A stretch of 64,000 bases of DNA from assembly GCA_019419545.1 (NCBI GenBank), contig DXZT01000038.1, forward strand, positions 9,776 through 73,775. Direction: 5' to 3'. Positions 36,839 through 46,408 of the stretch are shown piece by piece. Positions within the stretch are counted from its first letter, which is position 1. Every line of letters starts with the position of its first letter. The notes below the pieces were generated by a model, which had not been told where the DNA came from, searched no databases, and saw only the letters and a list, made by a program, of their open reading frames with translations. This DNA comes from Collinsella sp. (lineage in GTDB: Bacteria; Actinomycetota; Coriobacteriia; Coriobacteriales; Coriobacteriaceae). The position numbers and the translations under genes were made by a program.

Positions 36839-37249
36839 ATGAAGCAAACGCAGGCAACCCGCCGTCTGGGCGAGCAGCTTCGCGAGAAGCTCGGTTATAT
36901 CCTGCTCTTTGAGGTTTCCGATCCGCGTCTCGACCTGGTCACCCTAACCGCGGTCGAGGTCGCGGTGGACCGCTCGTTCGCGCGCGTGTACGTGTCGTGC
37001 GACGCGAGCCGCTACGACGAGGTCATGGAGGCGCTCGCCAGCGCCAAGGGCCGCATCCGTAGCCTGTTGGCCCGCTCGCTCGATTGGCGCGTCACGCCCG
37101 AACTCGATTTTCGCATCGATCGCTCGACCGATGAGGCCGAGCGCATCACGCGTGCGCTGGAAAACGTTCCCGCCACGCTTGCGATCGAAAAGGACGAGGA
37201 CGGCTATCCAATTGCGGATGCCGCCCAGGAGGCAGCTTTTGATGAGTAA
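36839..37249 (+). CDS. rbfA: Ribosome-binding factor A
   Basis: 136 residues. Small KH-domain protein that binds the 16S rRNA 5' helix during 30S maturation. Motifs RRLGEQLREKLGYILLFEVS, DPRLDLVTLTAVEVAVDRSF, and ALASAKGRIRSLLARSLDWR followed by TPELDFRID. Twelve bases after infB, so co-transcribed; its end overlaps nrnA by eight bases. GGGGGTAG precedes the ATG. Confidence 0.95.
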   Translation: MKQTQATRRLGEQLREKLGYILLFEVSDPRLDLVTLTAVEVAVDRSFARVYVSCDASRYDEVMEALASAKGRIRSLLARSLDWRVTPELDFRIDRSTDEAERITRALENVPATLAIEKDEDGYPIADAAQEAAFDE

Positions 37250-38285
37250 TTCCGCCGACCTCGCATCGTGCGAGTCTGCAGATATTCAGCGACGCATCCT
37301 CGAGCTCATCGAGGGTGCGTCCTCCATTGCGATTTCGGGACATACGTCTCCCGATGGTGACGCCCTGGGCTCCGTGCTGGGTCTGGGCTTATCGCTTATT
37401 AAGTTTTTCCCCAACAAGGACATTGCCCTGCTGCTGGCAGACGATGACCCGGTTCCGCGCATCTACCGCTTTATGGAGGGCGCCGACCGTCTGGTGCCGG
37501 CATCTGCGTATACCGGCAATCCGGATCTGTTCATCTCGGTGGACGTGCCGGTCGTCGAGCGTCTGAACAACTCCGCCGAGGTGCTCCGCCGCTCGTCGCA
37601 TGTGGTGTGCTTCGATCACCATCCGGCGCGCGAGGAATTTGCCGAGCTGAGCCTGAGGTGCGTCGGCGCCGCGGCCTGCGCCATGATCATCGACCGCTTT
37701 TTGGACAATTGCGGCATTGTGGCTCGCAACGGTGTCGCGACCTGCCTGCTGTGCGGCCTGGTGACCGATACCGGTCGTTTTCAGTACCAAAACGCCGATG
37801 CTGCTGCGTTCCATGCCGCCTCGCGCCTGGTCGCGCACGGTGCCGATCCGGCGCGCGTCGCGCTCGAGGTCTACCAGAGCATGCGCGTAGAGTTCTTGCA
37901 TCTCAAGTCCATCGTTATGGGTCGTATCAAGACCGTGGCGCACGGTCGCGTGGCATATAGTTATGCGTACCAGAGCGACCTCGAGGCCTGCGGCGTCACT
38001 TCGGATGAGTGCGACGGTCTGGTCGATGTGGTGCGTTCAGTGATGGGCGTTGAGGTCTGCCTGTTCCTAAAGGGCATCGAGGGCGATACCAAGGTGCGCG
38101 GCAACCTGCGCTCCAAGGGTGACCTCGATGTGTCCGAGATCGCTGCCAACTTTGGCGGTGGCGGGCATCATGCCGCCGCCGGCTTTTCCAACAACGGAAC
38201 GATTCGCGAGACGCTCGCCGTGGCACTTCCCATGCTGGCCGAGCTGGTGGGGGAGGATCCCGCTTCGGTGACCGTCGAGCTCTAA
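37242..38285 (+). CDS. nrnA: DHH/DHHA1 nanoRNase/pAp phosphatase NrnA
   Basis: 347 residues from ATG 37242 (CAGGAGG before). Degrades oligoribonucleotides of 2-5 bases and dephosphorylates 3'-phosphoadenosine 5'-phosphate. DHH motifs: ISGHTSPDGDALGSVLG, DLFISVDVP, VCFDHHPA (the DHH itself) and LLCGLVTDTGRFQYQN. The DHHA1 RNA-binding GGGGHHAAAGF motif is at the C-terminus. Sits between rbfA and truB, a common order. Confidence 0.93.
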   Translation: MSNSADLASCESADIQRRILELIEGASSIAISGHTSPDGDALGSVLGLGLSLIKFFPNKDIALLLADDDPVPRIYRFMEGADRLVPASAYTGNPDLFISVDVPVVERLNNSAEVLRRSSHVVCFDHHPAREEFAELSLRCVGAAACAMIIDRFLDNCGIVARNGVATCLLCGLVTDTGRFQYQNADAAAFHAASRLVAHGADPARVALEVYQSMRVEFLHLKSIVMGRIKTVAHGRVAYSYAYQSDLEACGVTSDECDGLVDVVRSVMGVEVCLFLKGIEGDTKVRGNLRSKGDLDVSEIAANFGGGGHHAAAGFSNNGTIRETLAVALPMLAELVGEDPASVTVEL

Positions 38286-38300
38286 CTTTTTGGATGGTAC

Positions 38301-39233
38301 ATGGCTCGTCGTACGCCTTCTCAATTGAATATGCTGCTCGCCGTCGATAAGCCGGTGGGCTGCACGTCCCACGACGTGGTATCGCAGTGCCGACGCGCTC
38401 TCCATGAGCGACGCGTCGGCCATGCCGGTACGCTCGACCCCATGGCCTCGGGTGTCATGGTGGTGGGCGTGGGCCAGGCGACCCGTCTGCTGGGCATGCT
38501 AACTCTCGATACCAAAAGTTATGTCGCCGACATTTCGTTTGGCGTCGAGACCAACACCGATGACGCGGAGGGCGAGGCCGTTCGCACGGTGCCCGTTGCC
38601 CCCGAGCTGCACGATCTCGCTTACGCCCGTGAGCAGCTGGCCGCTATGCTTGGCCCGCAGTTGCAGGTGCCGCCAGCCTTTTCGGCCATCTCGGTCAATG
38701 GCGTTCGCGCCTATAAGAGTGCTCGCGAGGGCAATGCGGTTGAGTTGCCCCCGCGCCCCGTCGAGGTCTATGCCGCCGACCTGATCGCCGTGGGCGGCGA
38801 GGGCGATACGTGCGTCTGGACCGTGGCGTTTTCGGTAAGCAAAGGCACCTACATTCGCGCGCTCGCTCGCGATCTGGGTCGTGCCTGCGATAGCGCTGCA
38901 CATATTTCCGCGCTGCGCCGTACGGCCTCCGGCGTGGTTTCCATTGGCGCCTGTCATGCGGTAGAGGAGCTCTCTGCCGAGACCGCTGCCGGTTTCGCTC
39001 TGGATCCCATCGCCGCCCTAGGTGCCACGCGTGTCGATTTGCCGGGTAATCTTGCAGACGACCTGCTTTGTGGCCGCCGCGTTCCCGTTGAACGCGCGCT
39101 TGCGGACTTCGATACGGCGAAGGCGCCGTTCGCGCTCGTGCTCGATGGGGGATTGAAGGCGCTTGCTCGTATCGAGGGCGGCCGCTTTGTTATGGAGCAC
39201 GTCTTTCCGCAGGCGATCGGCGGTGTTCGATGA
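38301..39233 (+). CDS. truB: tRNA pseudouridine(55) synthase
   Basis: 310 residues. Makes pseudouridine 55 in the T loop of nearly all tRNAs. Motif I around VGHAGTLDPMASGVMVVGVG holds the catalytic Asp; YVADISFGVETNTDDAEGE, VPPAFSAISVNGVRAYKSAR and SKGTYIRALARDLG are further family motifs. The C-terminal PUA-like part is present. TTGGATGGT precedes the ATG. Overlaps ribF (ATGATG). Confidence 0.95.
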   Translation: MARRTPSQLNMLLAVDKPVGCTSHDVVSQCRRALHERRVGHAGTLDPMASGVMVVGVGQATRLLGMLTLDTKSYVADISFGVETNTDDAEGEAVRTVPVAPELHDLAYAREQLAAMLGPQLQVPPAFSAISVNGVRAYKSAREGNAVELPPRPVEVYAADLIAVGGEGDTCVWTVAFSVSKGTYIRALARDLGRACDSAAHISALRRTASGVVSIGACHAVEELSAETAAGFALDPIAALGATRVDLPGNLADDLLCGRRVPVERALADFDTAKAPFALVLDGGLKALARIEGGRFVMEHVFPQAIGGVR

Positions 39234-40237
39234 TGCTGACGCCCCACGAGCTCGCGCGTATCTTTTTCGCGGGTGAGTTGGATGAGGCCCGTATCGTTTC
39301 TGCCGATGCTTTTGATGGGCGCGAGTTCTTGGGTGCCGCGTCGATCGCTATTGGCGTGTTTGATGGCGTGCATCGTGGGCACCAAGAGCTGATCGAAGCG
39401 GTTATTCGCGATGCACATGATCACGGCAGCAAAGCGGTCGTGGTCACCTTCGATCCTGATCCGGACGTCGTGGTGAGTCCGTTGCCCGCCCAAAAATTGA
39501 TGACGACGGCCGACCGCCTGCATGCCCTGGCTCAAACCGGGGTCGATGCGGTGGTGGCCGTTCCCTTTACGCCCGCCGTGGCGGCACTCGACCATGTCGG
39601 GTTTCTTGCGCTGTTGTCGCGCGTTGTCGATATTCGCTCCATTCGTGTAGGCAGTGACTTTAGGCTCGGCCGCGGCGGCGCTTCGGGCGTTGCCGAGATG
39701 CGTGCCTGGGGCACCGGGCGTGGGGTTGACGTTTACGGTCACGACCTGCTCTGCGTTAACGGGCAGTCCATCTGCGCCACGCGTATCCGCCATGAGCTGG
39801 GTCAGGGTCATGTGGAGCTGGCCGCAGAGCTTCTCGGCCGTCCCTATATGCTGCGCGGCGTTGTGGCGGCTGGCCGTCACGAGGGCTCCGACATGGGCTT
39901 TCCCACGGCAAACATCCAGGTGCCCGACGGCATCCAAGTGCCTGCCGATGGCGTCTATGAGGGTCTGGTGCTGGTCGACGATACCGTATGGCCTGCTGCC
40001 GTTAACGTCGGCCTGCCGCCGACCTATGCCGATGATGCCGCCTCGGCGCATCTCGAGGCCAACTTGATCGGCTATGCGGGCGACCTGTATGGCGCCTCGG
40101 TGTCGCTGGCGTTTACGCGCTGGCTGCGTCCGTCTCGCGTGTTCGATTCCCTGGACGAGTTGATCGCGACCGTCGAGGGTAATATCGACGATATCCGTCA
40201 TAACTTGGGTGAGCAGGGGGTGAGTATCCGTGATTAG
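39230..40237 (+). CDS. ribF: Bifunctional riboflavin kinase/FAD synthetase
   Basis: 335 residues. Turns riboflavin into FMN and then FAD. The N-terminal adenylyltransferase part has IGVFDGVHRGHQELI, VVTFDPDPDVVV and GSDFRLGRGGASGVAEM. The C-terminal kinase has RGVVAAGRHEGSDMGFPTAN and the metal-binding GFPTAN Thr. The last bases overlap dnaG. Confidence 0.95.
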   Translation: MMLTPHELARIFFAGELDEARIVSADAFDGREFLGAASIAIGVFDGVHRGHQELIEAVIRDAHDHGSKAVVVTFDPDPDVVVSPLPAQKLMTTADRLHALAQTGVDAVVAVPFTPAVAALDHVGFLALLSRVVDIRSIRVGSDFRLGRGGASGVAEMRAWGTGRGVDVYGHDLLCVNGQSICATRIRHELGQGHVELAAELLGRPYMLRGVVAAGRHEGSDMGFPTANIQVPDGIQVPADGVYEGLVLVDDTVWPAAVNVGLPPTYADDAASAHLEANLIGYAGDLYGASVSLAFTRWLRPSRVFDSLDELIATVEGNIDDIRHNLGEQGVSIRD

Positions 40238-42359
40238 CGATGAGGAAAAAGATCAGGTACGCGCGGCGTCGGACCTGGTTGCCATCGTGCAGGAAACGGT
40301 TGAGCTCAAGCCCCGCGGCCATGAGTTTTGGGGCTGCTGCCCGTTTCATGGCGAAAAGACCCCATCGTTTCACATTATCCCTGCTACGCAGGTGTGGCAC
40401 TGCTTTGGCTGCGGCGAGGGCGGCGACGTCTTTACCTATATCATGAAGCGCGAGAACCTGAGTTTTCCCGAGTCGATCCGCTATTTGGCCGACCGTGCGG
40501 GCATTGAACTGCACGATACCGGTGCGCAGCGCGATCGAGGCACCAAGCGTGCCCGCATCTATGACCTGTGCGCTGAGACGGCTCAGTTCTACCACACCAT
40601 GCTTATGCGCGGTAAGGACAGCCGTCCGCGCGAGTACTTTGCCAGTCGTGGCATGGGCGGAGATGTCTGTCGCCGCTACTGCCTGGGCTTTGCGCCGGGT
40701 CGCAACGCGCTGGTGTCGCATCTGTCGCAGGCGGGCTTTACCCCGCAGGAGATGATTGACGCCAACGTGGCCGTGAGCCGTGGGCGCGGGCAGCTCGCGG
40801 ACCGTTTTTACGACCGCGTGATGTTTCCCATCTTTGATGAGCAGGGTCACAATATCGCCTTTGGCGGGCGCATCATGGGCGATGGTCAGCCTAAGTACCT
40901 CAACACCGCCGAGACGAGCGTGTTTCATAAAAAACGAAACCTCTATGGCTTTAACTGGGCCAAGGAGTTTATCGTCGCGCAGGATACCGCCATCGTGGTG
41001 GAGGGCTATACCGACTGCATCGCCTGCTGGGAGGCAGGGATCAAAAACGTCGTCGCCACGCTGGGCACTGCGCTGACGGAACATCACGTAAAGACGCTTA
41101 CCCGCTTTGCCAAGCGCATTGTCTATATGTTTGACGGCGACGCCGCCGGTCAAAAGGCTGCTCGCCGCGCGATTCAGTTTATCGAGCAGGATTCGATGGA
41201 CCTGCGCTGCGTGGTGCTGCCCGACGGTAACGACCCCATGGAGTTCATCACGGCGCATGGCGGTCAGGAGCTTCAGGCGCGCATTGACGCGGCCGAGCCC
41301 CTCATGGACTTTGTCTACCGTTCGCTGCAGGAGTCGAGCGACATTACCACACCGGGCGGTCGTGCCAAGGCGCTCGAGGATGCGCTGACGCTCATCTATC
41401 CGCTGCGTGACAGCTATATGATCGACACGTACTTTATCCAGATTGCCGACCTGTTGGGTTTGGACCTGGAGACCGTGCGCGCGAGTTCGGGCCGCGTGTT
41501 TCGCGATGTCGCCAAGCGTGAGGATGCCGAGCGCCGGCGTGAGCAGAACTACGAGCGTCAACGCGCGCAAGCTGAGCGCGCGGGCGGTTCGCAGGGACGA
41601 AGCTCGGGCGGCGGTGCGGCTGGTGCGCGCAGTGCCGGTCGCGGTGCCTGGGCCGCGGGTGCGACGCCGCCGGTGTCCGCACCGGTCGAGGAGGACCCGT
41701 ACGACTACGTTCCGCTTGATGCCTATGGGGCCGCACCGGTGGAGGTCGACGAGGATCTGCCGCCAATCGATGTGCCGGCGGGGATGGAAAGCGCTGCGCC
41801 CGTTGCCGATAGCTCAAGCGCGGCGGCAGCTCCGTCGATGCCGATCGTTTTGACCGATCTGGAGCGGAAATCCCTGGCGGGGGAGCGCGAACTGCTGACC
41901 ATGCTCACGAGCTATCCCGATTTGTTCCGCACCTATGCCGATCGCATTTGTTCTATCGAGTGGGTCGACCCGCGTCACGAGTCCATTGCGTGGGCCGTGC
42001 TGGCGACGCCGCCGGGAACCGATCCTGCGGCATGCATGGATGCGGCGCGCGCGGTGTGTCCCGAGGCGGCGTCGCTTGTCAGCGCCGGACGCATCTCGGC
42101 AACGAGTAAGCACCCGACCGAGACGAACATCGTCTTTATGCTCGATACGCTCGAGCTCTACACCATCAAACGTCGCATGCGAGCCGCGCAGGCCAAGTTG
42201 CGTCAGGACCGTTCTCTCGACGATGAGGCCCGTCGCGTGCTGACGATGCAGGCGGTACAAGATTCACAGCGCCAGCGCGAGCTCCAAAAGTCGATTGGTG
42301 GCGTGGCCGACCCGTTCCGTTTGATCGGTTTGGAGACCGCAGGTACCGATCAGGCCTAG
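40230..42359 (+). CDS. dnaG: DNA primase
   Basis: 709 residues, GTG start at 40230. Makes RNA primers for replication. The N-terminal zinc finger is C-x2-H type (WGCCPFHGEKTPSFHI, then HCFGCGEGGDVFTYI). The TOPRIM domain shows VVEGYTDCIACWEAGIKNVV, LGTALTEHHVK and MFDGDAAGQKAARR. A low-complexity linker (about residues 425-545) precedes the C-terminal helicase-interaction domain. Longer than the E. coli enzyme because of that linker. Followed by rpoD, as in many bacteria. Confidence 0.96.
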   Translation: MISDEEKDQVRAASDLVAIVQETVELKPRGHEFWGCCPFHGEKTPSFHIIPATQVWHCFGCGEGGDVFTYIMKRENLSFPESIRYLADRAGIELHDTGAQRDRGTKRARIYDLCAETAQFYHTMLMRGKDSRPREYFASRGMGGDVCRRYCLGFAPGRNALVSHLSQAGFTPQEMIDANVAVSRGRGQLADRFYDRVMFPIFDEQGHNIAFGGRIMGDGQPKYLNTAETSVFHKKRNLYGFNWAKEFIVAQDTAIVVEGYTDCIACWEAGIKNVVATLGTALTEHHVKTLTRFAKRIVYMFDGDAAGQKAARRAIQFIEQDSMDLRCVVLPDGNDPMEFITAHGGQELQARIDAAEPLMDFVYRSLQESSDITTPGGRAKALEDALTLIYPLRDSYMIDTYFIQIADLLGLDLETVRASSGRVFRDVAKREDAERRREQNYERQRAQAERAGGSQGRSSGGGAAGARSAGRGAWAAGATPPVSAPVEEDPYDYVPLDAYGAAPVEVDEDLPPIDVPAGMESAAPVADSSSAAAAPSMPIVLTDLERKSLAGERELLTMLTSYPDLFRTYADRICSIEWVDPRHESIAWAVLATPPGTDPAACMDAARAVCPEAASLVSAGRISATSKHPTETNIVFMLDTLELYTIKRRMRAAQAKLRQDRSLDDEARRVLTMQAVQDSQRQRELQKSIGGVADPFRLIGLETAGTDQA

Positions 42360-42469
42360 ATGTTGTGGTCAACCAGCGTATTCTCGCCTATATCCTGTCT
42401 TTATTTTGGGTATAGACGTTCATGTGTGTGCTAAAGTATTGAGTCCTGTGGACTACGAAGGGAGAATCT

Positions 42470-43810
42470 GTGCCAAAAAAGACTGAGAGCACGGGTACTG
42501 GGCTGGAATCCTACGTTGCAAAGCTCATGGGCAACGGCTCAAACAGGACTTCGGTAACCGAGGACGAGATTCAGGTCGCCCTGAAGGATATCGATGTTTC
42601 TGATGAGCAGCTCAACGCGGTGTATTCCGCGCTGCGCAACAGCGGCATCCAGATTATCTCCGCGAGCGGAAACGACGACGCCCCGATGGCCGTCGACGAT
42701 GACGATAACGATACCGACGATTTCGACGATGACGAGCACGATTCCGGCTCGCTTGACGATCACGAGCTTAAGATGGCCCGCCAGGCCGATGCCGAGATGG
42801 GCTCTTCCAAGAGCAAGAAGAAGCGTACCGTGCGCACGTCTCGTTCGCGTTCGCGCGTGCGCGGCATCGATGCCTCCACGGTGATGCTGACCGGCGACCC
42901 GGTTCGTATGTACCTCAAGGAGATCGGTAAGGTCGACCTGCTGACCGCATCTGAAGAGGTCGATCTGGCCATGAAGATTGAGGCCGGTCTCGAGGCTACC
43001 GAGAAGCTCGAGGCTGCCGATGCAGGCGAGATCGAGCTCACCCGCGCCGAGATGCGTCGTCTTACGCGTATCGAGAACGTTGGTCTTGAGGCCAAGCAGG
43101 CGCTCATCAGCGCAAACCTCCGTCTGGTCGTCTCCATCGCCAAGCGCTATGTCGGCCGTGGCATGCTGTTCCTGGATCTGATCCAGGAGGGCAACCTCGG
43201 TCTGATCCGCGCCGTCGAGAAGTTCGACTACCAGAAGGGCTTCAAGTTCTCCACGTACGCCACGTGGTGGATCCGTCAGGCCATTACGCGCGCCATTGCC
43301 GACCAGGCCCGTACCATCCGTATTCCCGTGCACATGGTCGAGACCATCAACAAGCTCGTCCGCGTGCAGCGCCAGCTCCTCCAGGACCTGGGTCGCGACC
43401 CGACCCCTGAGGAGATCGGTGCCGAGATGGACATGAGTGCCGACCGCGTCCGCGAGATCCAGAAGATTTCGCAGGAGCCCGTGTCGCTCGAGACCCCGAT
43501 CGGCGAGGAAGAGGATTCCCAGCTCGGCGACTTCATCGAGGACTCCCAGGCCATCGTTCCGCCCGATGCCGCCAGTTTCTCCATGCTGCAGGAGCAGCTC
43601 ACCCAGGTGCTCGATTCGCTTGCCGATCGCGAGCGCAAGGTTATCGAGCTGCGCTTTGGTCTCGTTGACGGACATCCCCGCACGCTCGAGGAAGTCGGTC
43701 GCGAGTTTGGCGTCACGCGCGAGCGTATCCGCCAGATCGAGTCCAAGACCCTGGCCAAGCTCCGCCACCCGAGCCGCAGCAGCAAGCTGAAGGACTACAT
43801 CGAGTCATAA
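42470..43810 (+). CDS. rpoD: Primary sigma factor
   Basis: 446 residues, GTG at 42470 with AAGGGAG seven bases upstream. The housekeeping sigma factor. Residues 1-140 contain an acidic region ([16 protein letters not shown]). Region 1.2 is [17 protein letters not shown]; region 2 has [40 protein letters not shown] and [20 protein letters not shown]. Region 3 and region 4.2 ([20 protein letters not shown]) follow. Ends with a terminator; the preceding 110 bases probably contain its own promoter. Confidence 0.97.
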   Translation: MPKKTESTGTGLESYVAKLMGNGSNRTSVTEDEIQVALKDIDVSDEQLNAVYSALRNSGIQIISASGNDDAPMAVDDDDNDTDDFDDDEHDSGSLDDHELKMARQADAEMGSSKSKKKRTVRTSRSRSRVRGIDASTVMLTGDPVRMYLKEIGKVDLLTASEEVDLAMKIEAGLEATEKLEAADAGEIELTRAEMRRLTRIENVGLEAKQALISANLRLVVSIAKRYVGRGMLFLDLIQEGNLGLIRAVEKFDYQKGFKFSTYATWWIRQAITRAIADQARTIRIPVHMVETINKLVRVQRQLLQDLGRDPTPEEIGAEMDMSADRVREIQKISQEPVSLETPIGEEEDSQLGDFIEDSQAIVPPDAASFSMLQEQLTQVLDSLADRERKVIELRFGLVDGHPRTLEEVGREFGVTRERIRQIESKTLAKLRHPSRSSKLKDYIES

Positions 43811-43824
43811 CCTCGCAAGCAAGA

Positions 43825-43859
43825 AGCGCCCTCAAGCACATCCGCTTGGGGGCGCTTTC
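43825..43859 (+). terminator. Intrinsic terminator after rpoD
   Basis: Thirteen base pairs (AGCGCCCTCAAGC at 43825-43837 with 43844-43856, one G-U), six-base loop, then TTTC. Confidence 0.8.
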
Positions 43860-43864
43860 ATGTG

Positions 43865-43888
43865 GTCATTGGGGACGTCCCCAATGAC
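43865..43888. repeat. 24-bp perfect palindrome
   Basis: GTCATTGGGGAC and its exact reverse complement directly abut, with no loop. A related half (CATTGGGGACAT) occurs at about 5097. This looks like a dispersed intergenic repeat of the genome. Confidence 0.65.
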
Positions 43889-43916
43889 TAGGTCGGAAAA
43901 ATTCTTAAAAAAGTTC

Positions 43917-43944
43917 TTGCCCTGAGCTGATTCGTCCGTATAAT
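43917..43944 (+). promoter_or_regulatory. Promoter of the tRNA-Asn pair
   Basis: TTGCCC (43917-43922) and a consensus TATAAT (43939-43944) 16 bases apart, about 30 bases before the first tRNA. Confidence 0.7.
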
Positions 43945-43974
43945 AAACTTCGTTGCTTGAGAGCACGCACCTAT

Positions 43975-44049
43975 TCCTCGGTAGCTCAATGGTAGAGCAC
44001 GCGGCTGTTAACCGCGCTGTTGTAGGTTCGAGTCCTACCCGGGGAGCCA
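43975..44049 (+). tRNA. tRNA-Asn (GTT)
   Basis: 75 bases including an encoded CCA. The acceptor TCCTCGG pairs with CCGGGGA; the anticodon arm GCGGCTGTTAACCGC has GTT; the T arm is GTAGGTTCGAGTCCTAC. Identical to the second copy. Confidence 0.97.
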
Positions 44050-44058
44050 GAATTTCTC

Positions 44059-44081
44059 AGCCCAATCCGCTGGGCTTTTAA
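44059..44081 (+). terminator. Hairpin between the two tRNAs
   Basis: AGCCCA-ATCCGC-TGGGCT followed by TTTAAA in the spacer. It may be a weak terminator or a processing signal for the tandem transcript. Confidence 0.5.
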
Positions 44082-44083
44082 AT

Positions 44084-44158
44084 TCCTCGGTAGCTCAATG
44101 GTAGAGCACGCGGCTGTTAACCGCGCTGTTGTAGGTTCGAGTCCTACCCGGGGAGCCA
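44084..44158 (+). tRNA. tRNA-Asn (GTT), second copy
   Basis: Identical in all 75 bases to the copy at 43975, again with CCA encoded. No promoter in the 34-base gap, so it is likely co-transcribed. Confidence 0.97.
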
Positions 44159-44166
44159 GGTTGTAA

Positions 44167-44195
44167 AACCCGTCGCTTATGCGGCGGGTTTTTTC
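44167..44195 (+). terminator. Intrinsic terminator after the tRNAs
   Basis: AACCCGTCG/CGGCGGGTT-type stem (one bulge) with a TTATG loop and a run of six T. Confidence 0.8.
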
Positions 44196-44352
44196 ATGCC
44201 GCGACCACTTGACTCGAACGTTGCCATATCAACATTTCGTGTCGAGGATGTAATCCCGCGACCCATCACCTCAACATGGCGCGGTCGTTGTAGAATATTG
44301 CAATGATTGCTCCCACGACATGGTGCCGTGAGCACCAGATAAGGAGATTCTT

Positions 44353-44709
44353 GTGTCTGAGACCATCAACGGCAGCCTGAGCGTCTCGAACGACGTTATT
44401 GCCGATATTGCCGGTTATGCCGCGATGACGTGCTATGGCGTCGTCGGTATGGCTGAGCAGCTCCAGGGCGCCGAGAGCGTGCGCCTGCTTGCCGGTCAGC
44501 GCCTCCGCAAGGGCGTGCTTGTCTCCGCCGACGAGAACGGCCTTACGGTCGATCTTCACGTCGTGCTCGAGAACGGCGTCAACATGAAGTCCGTCTGCCA
44601 CAATCTTTCGAGCTCCGTTGCCTTCACCCTGCAGGAGATCGCCCAGATCGATCCCGCCAGCCTTAAGATCGGCATTCACATCGACGCGCTCAAGAGCCGT
44701 CTGAACTAG
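44353..44709 (+). CDS. Asp23/Gls24 family protein
   Basis: 118 residues, GTG start with AAGGAG eight bases before. The Asp23/Gls24 (DUF322) domain spans the whole protein: GSLSVSNDVIADIAGYAAMT, YGVVGMAEQ, GLTVDLHVVLENGVNMKSVC and VAFTLQEIAQIDPASLKIGI. These proteins associate with the membrane in Gram-positives and are linked to envelope stress; the short YloU-like form usually precedes the DAK2/fakA gene, as here. Confidence 0.9.
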   Translation: MSETINGSLSVSNDVIADIAGYAAMTCYGVVGMAEQLQGAESVRLLAGQRLRKGVLVSADENGLTVDLHVVLENGVNMKSVCHNLSSSVAFTLQEIAQIDPASLKIGIHIDALKSRLN

Positions 44710-44736
44710 CATCCGAAAACGGAGATTCAAATACCC

Positions 44737-46398
44737 ATGATTGCAAAGACCATTCGCACCTGTTTTCCGATCGCTGCGGCTGCCGTTTCCGACAAGGCCG
44801 AGGAGATCAACAAGCTCAACGTCTTCCCCGTACCCGACGGCGACACCGGCACCAACATGTCGCTCACGCTCGCCTCGGTGACCAAGGAGCTCTCCGCCCT
44901 TCCTGCCGACGCCGACATGGAGGCCATCGCCGGCGCCATCACCCATGGCTCCCTGATGGGCGCCCGCGGCAACTCCGGCGTCATCACCTCGCAGATTCTG
45001 CGCGGCGTGGCCGAGGGTCTCGTCTCCGCCGATGAGCCTATCACGTCCGCCAACATCGCCTTCGCCTTCCGCCGCGCCGTCAAGGTCGCCTTCCAGGCCG
45101 TCCGCAAGCCCATCGAGGGCACGATTCTCACGGTCCTGCGAGATGTTTCGACCAAGGCCGACGAGTGCGAAAAGAAGAAGTTCTCGGCCGAGGACGCGCT
45201 CGATGCCATCGTCGTCGAGGCCTATCAGTCCGTCGCCCGCACGCCCGACCTGCTGCCCGTTCTGAAGGAGAACGGCGTGGTCGACTCCGGCGCTTTTGGC
45301 TTTGCCATCTTCTTGGAGAACTTTGTCGCCGCCGCGCTTGGCCGCAGCACCGTTGTCGAGGATTTCTCCGCCACGTTTGATTCCGCTGGCTCTGCCCGCG
45401 ACGCGGCCCTCGGTCGCGTTGAGATCGAGGCCAACGACGACTGGGAGGGCTCGGAGTTCCGCTACTGCAACGAGTTCCTCTTTAAGGCCGACGCCCCGTT
45501 TGACGAGGACGAGTGCCTTAAGTTCCTGGGCTCCATGGGCGACTGCGAGCTGCTCGTGGGTGCCTACCCCGACTACAAGATCCATGTGCACTCCAACACG
45601 CCCAACCTGGTGCTCGAGCACATGCTGCAGCTTGGCCAGATCTACGAGGTCTTTATCCACAACATGGAGATGGAGGCCCACGACCGTACCGCCAAGATTC
45701 ATGAGGACCAGGAGAAGGCCGCCGAGCCCGCCAAGGCGTTGGGCTTTGTCGCCGTTGCCGCCGGTTCGGGCGAGGCCGACATCCTCAAGTCGCTCGGCGT
45801 TGACGTGATCGTCTCGGGTGGCCAGACCATGAACCCCTCGACCGCCGACCTTCTGGGCGCGGTGGACCAGGTCAACGCGACCTCGGTCATCATCCTGCCC
45901 AATAACGGCAACATCCGCATGGCTGCCGAGGCTGCCGCTTCTGCCTGCACCGACAAGAAGGTTGCCGTCGTTCCCACCAAGACCGTCCCGCAGGCGTTCT
46001 CCGCGCTGTTCGCGGTCCTGCCCGATTCCGAGCTCGAGGACGCCGTTGCCGCCATGGTCGACGCCATTAGCGAGGTTCGCGATGGCGAGGTCACCCGTGC
46101 CGTGCGCGATTCCAGCGCCTCCGATGGCTCTCCGATTCACTCCGGTGACGTCATGGGTATCATCGCCGGCTCCATCGACGTGGTCGGCTCCGATGTGAAA
46201 CAGGTCACGCTCGACTGCATCAACCGCATGCAGGAGGAAGAGGAGGGCGACGCGCTGACGATTCTGGCCGGTGAGGAACTGTCCGATGAGGCCTTCCAGG
46301 AGATCGTTGACGCCATCGAGGAGGCTCAGCCCGACCTGGAGATCGACGCCCATCGTGGCGAGCAGCCGCTCTATCCCGTGATCTTTTCGATCGAGTAG
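44737..46398 (+). CDS. fakA: Fatty acid kinase catalytic subunit-like (DAK2/DegV) protein
   Basis: 553 residues. Corresponds to YloV/FakA, which phosphorylates fatty acids held by a FakB protein for phospholipid synthesis via PlsX/PlsY. The N-terminal DAK2 domain has the nucleotide-Mg motif LNVFPVPDGDTGTNMSLTLA and GSLMGARGNSGVITSQILRG. The C-terminal part is the FakA-specific domain with GGQTMNPSTADLL and ILPNNGNIRMAAE. Follows the Asp23-family gene by 27 bases. plsX lies 6 kb downstream in the same direction. Confidence 0.88.
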   Translation: MIAKTIRTCFPIAAAAVSDKAEEINKLNVFPVPDGDTGTNMSLTLASVTKELSALPADADMEAIAGAITHGSLMGARGNSGVITSQILRGVAEGLVSADEPITSANIAFAFRRAVKVAFQAVRKPIEGTILTVLRDVSTKADECEKKKFSAEDALDAIVVEAYQSVARTPDLLPVLKENGVVDSGAFGFAIFLENFVAAALGRSTVVEDFSATFDSAGSARDAALGRVEIEANDDWEGSEFRYCNEFLFKADAPFDEDECLKFLGSMGDCELLVGAYPDYKIHVHSNTPNLVLEHMLQLGQIYEVFIHNMEMEAHDRTAKIHEDQEKAAEPAKALGFVAVAAGSGEADILKSLGVDVIVSGGQTMNPSTADLLGAVDQVNATSVIILPNNGNIRMAAEAAASACTDKKVAVVPTKTVPQAFSALFAVLPDSELEDAVAAMVDAISEVRDGEVTRAVRDSSASDGSPIHSGDVMGIIAGSIDVVGSDVKQVTLDCINRMQEEEEGDALTILAGEELSDEAFQEIVDAIEEAQPDLEIDAHRGEQPLYPVIFSIE

Positions 46399-46408
46399 GC
46401 ATCTGCCC

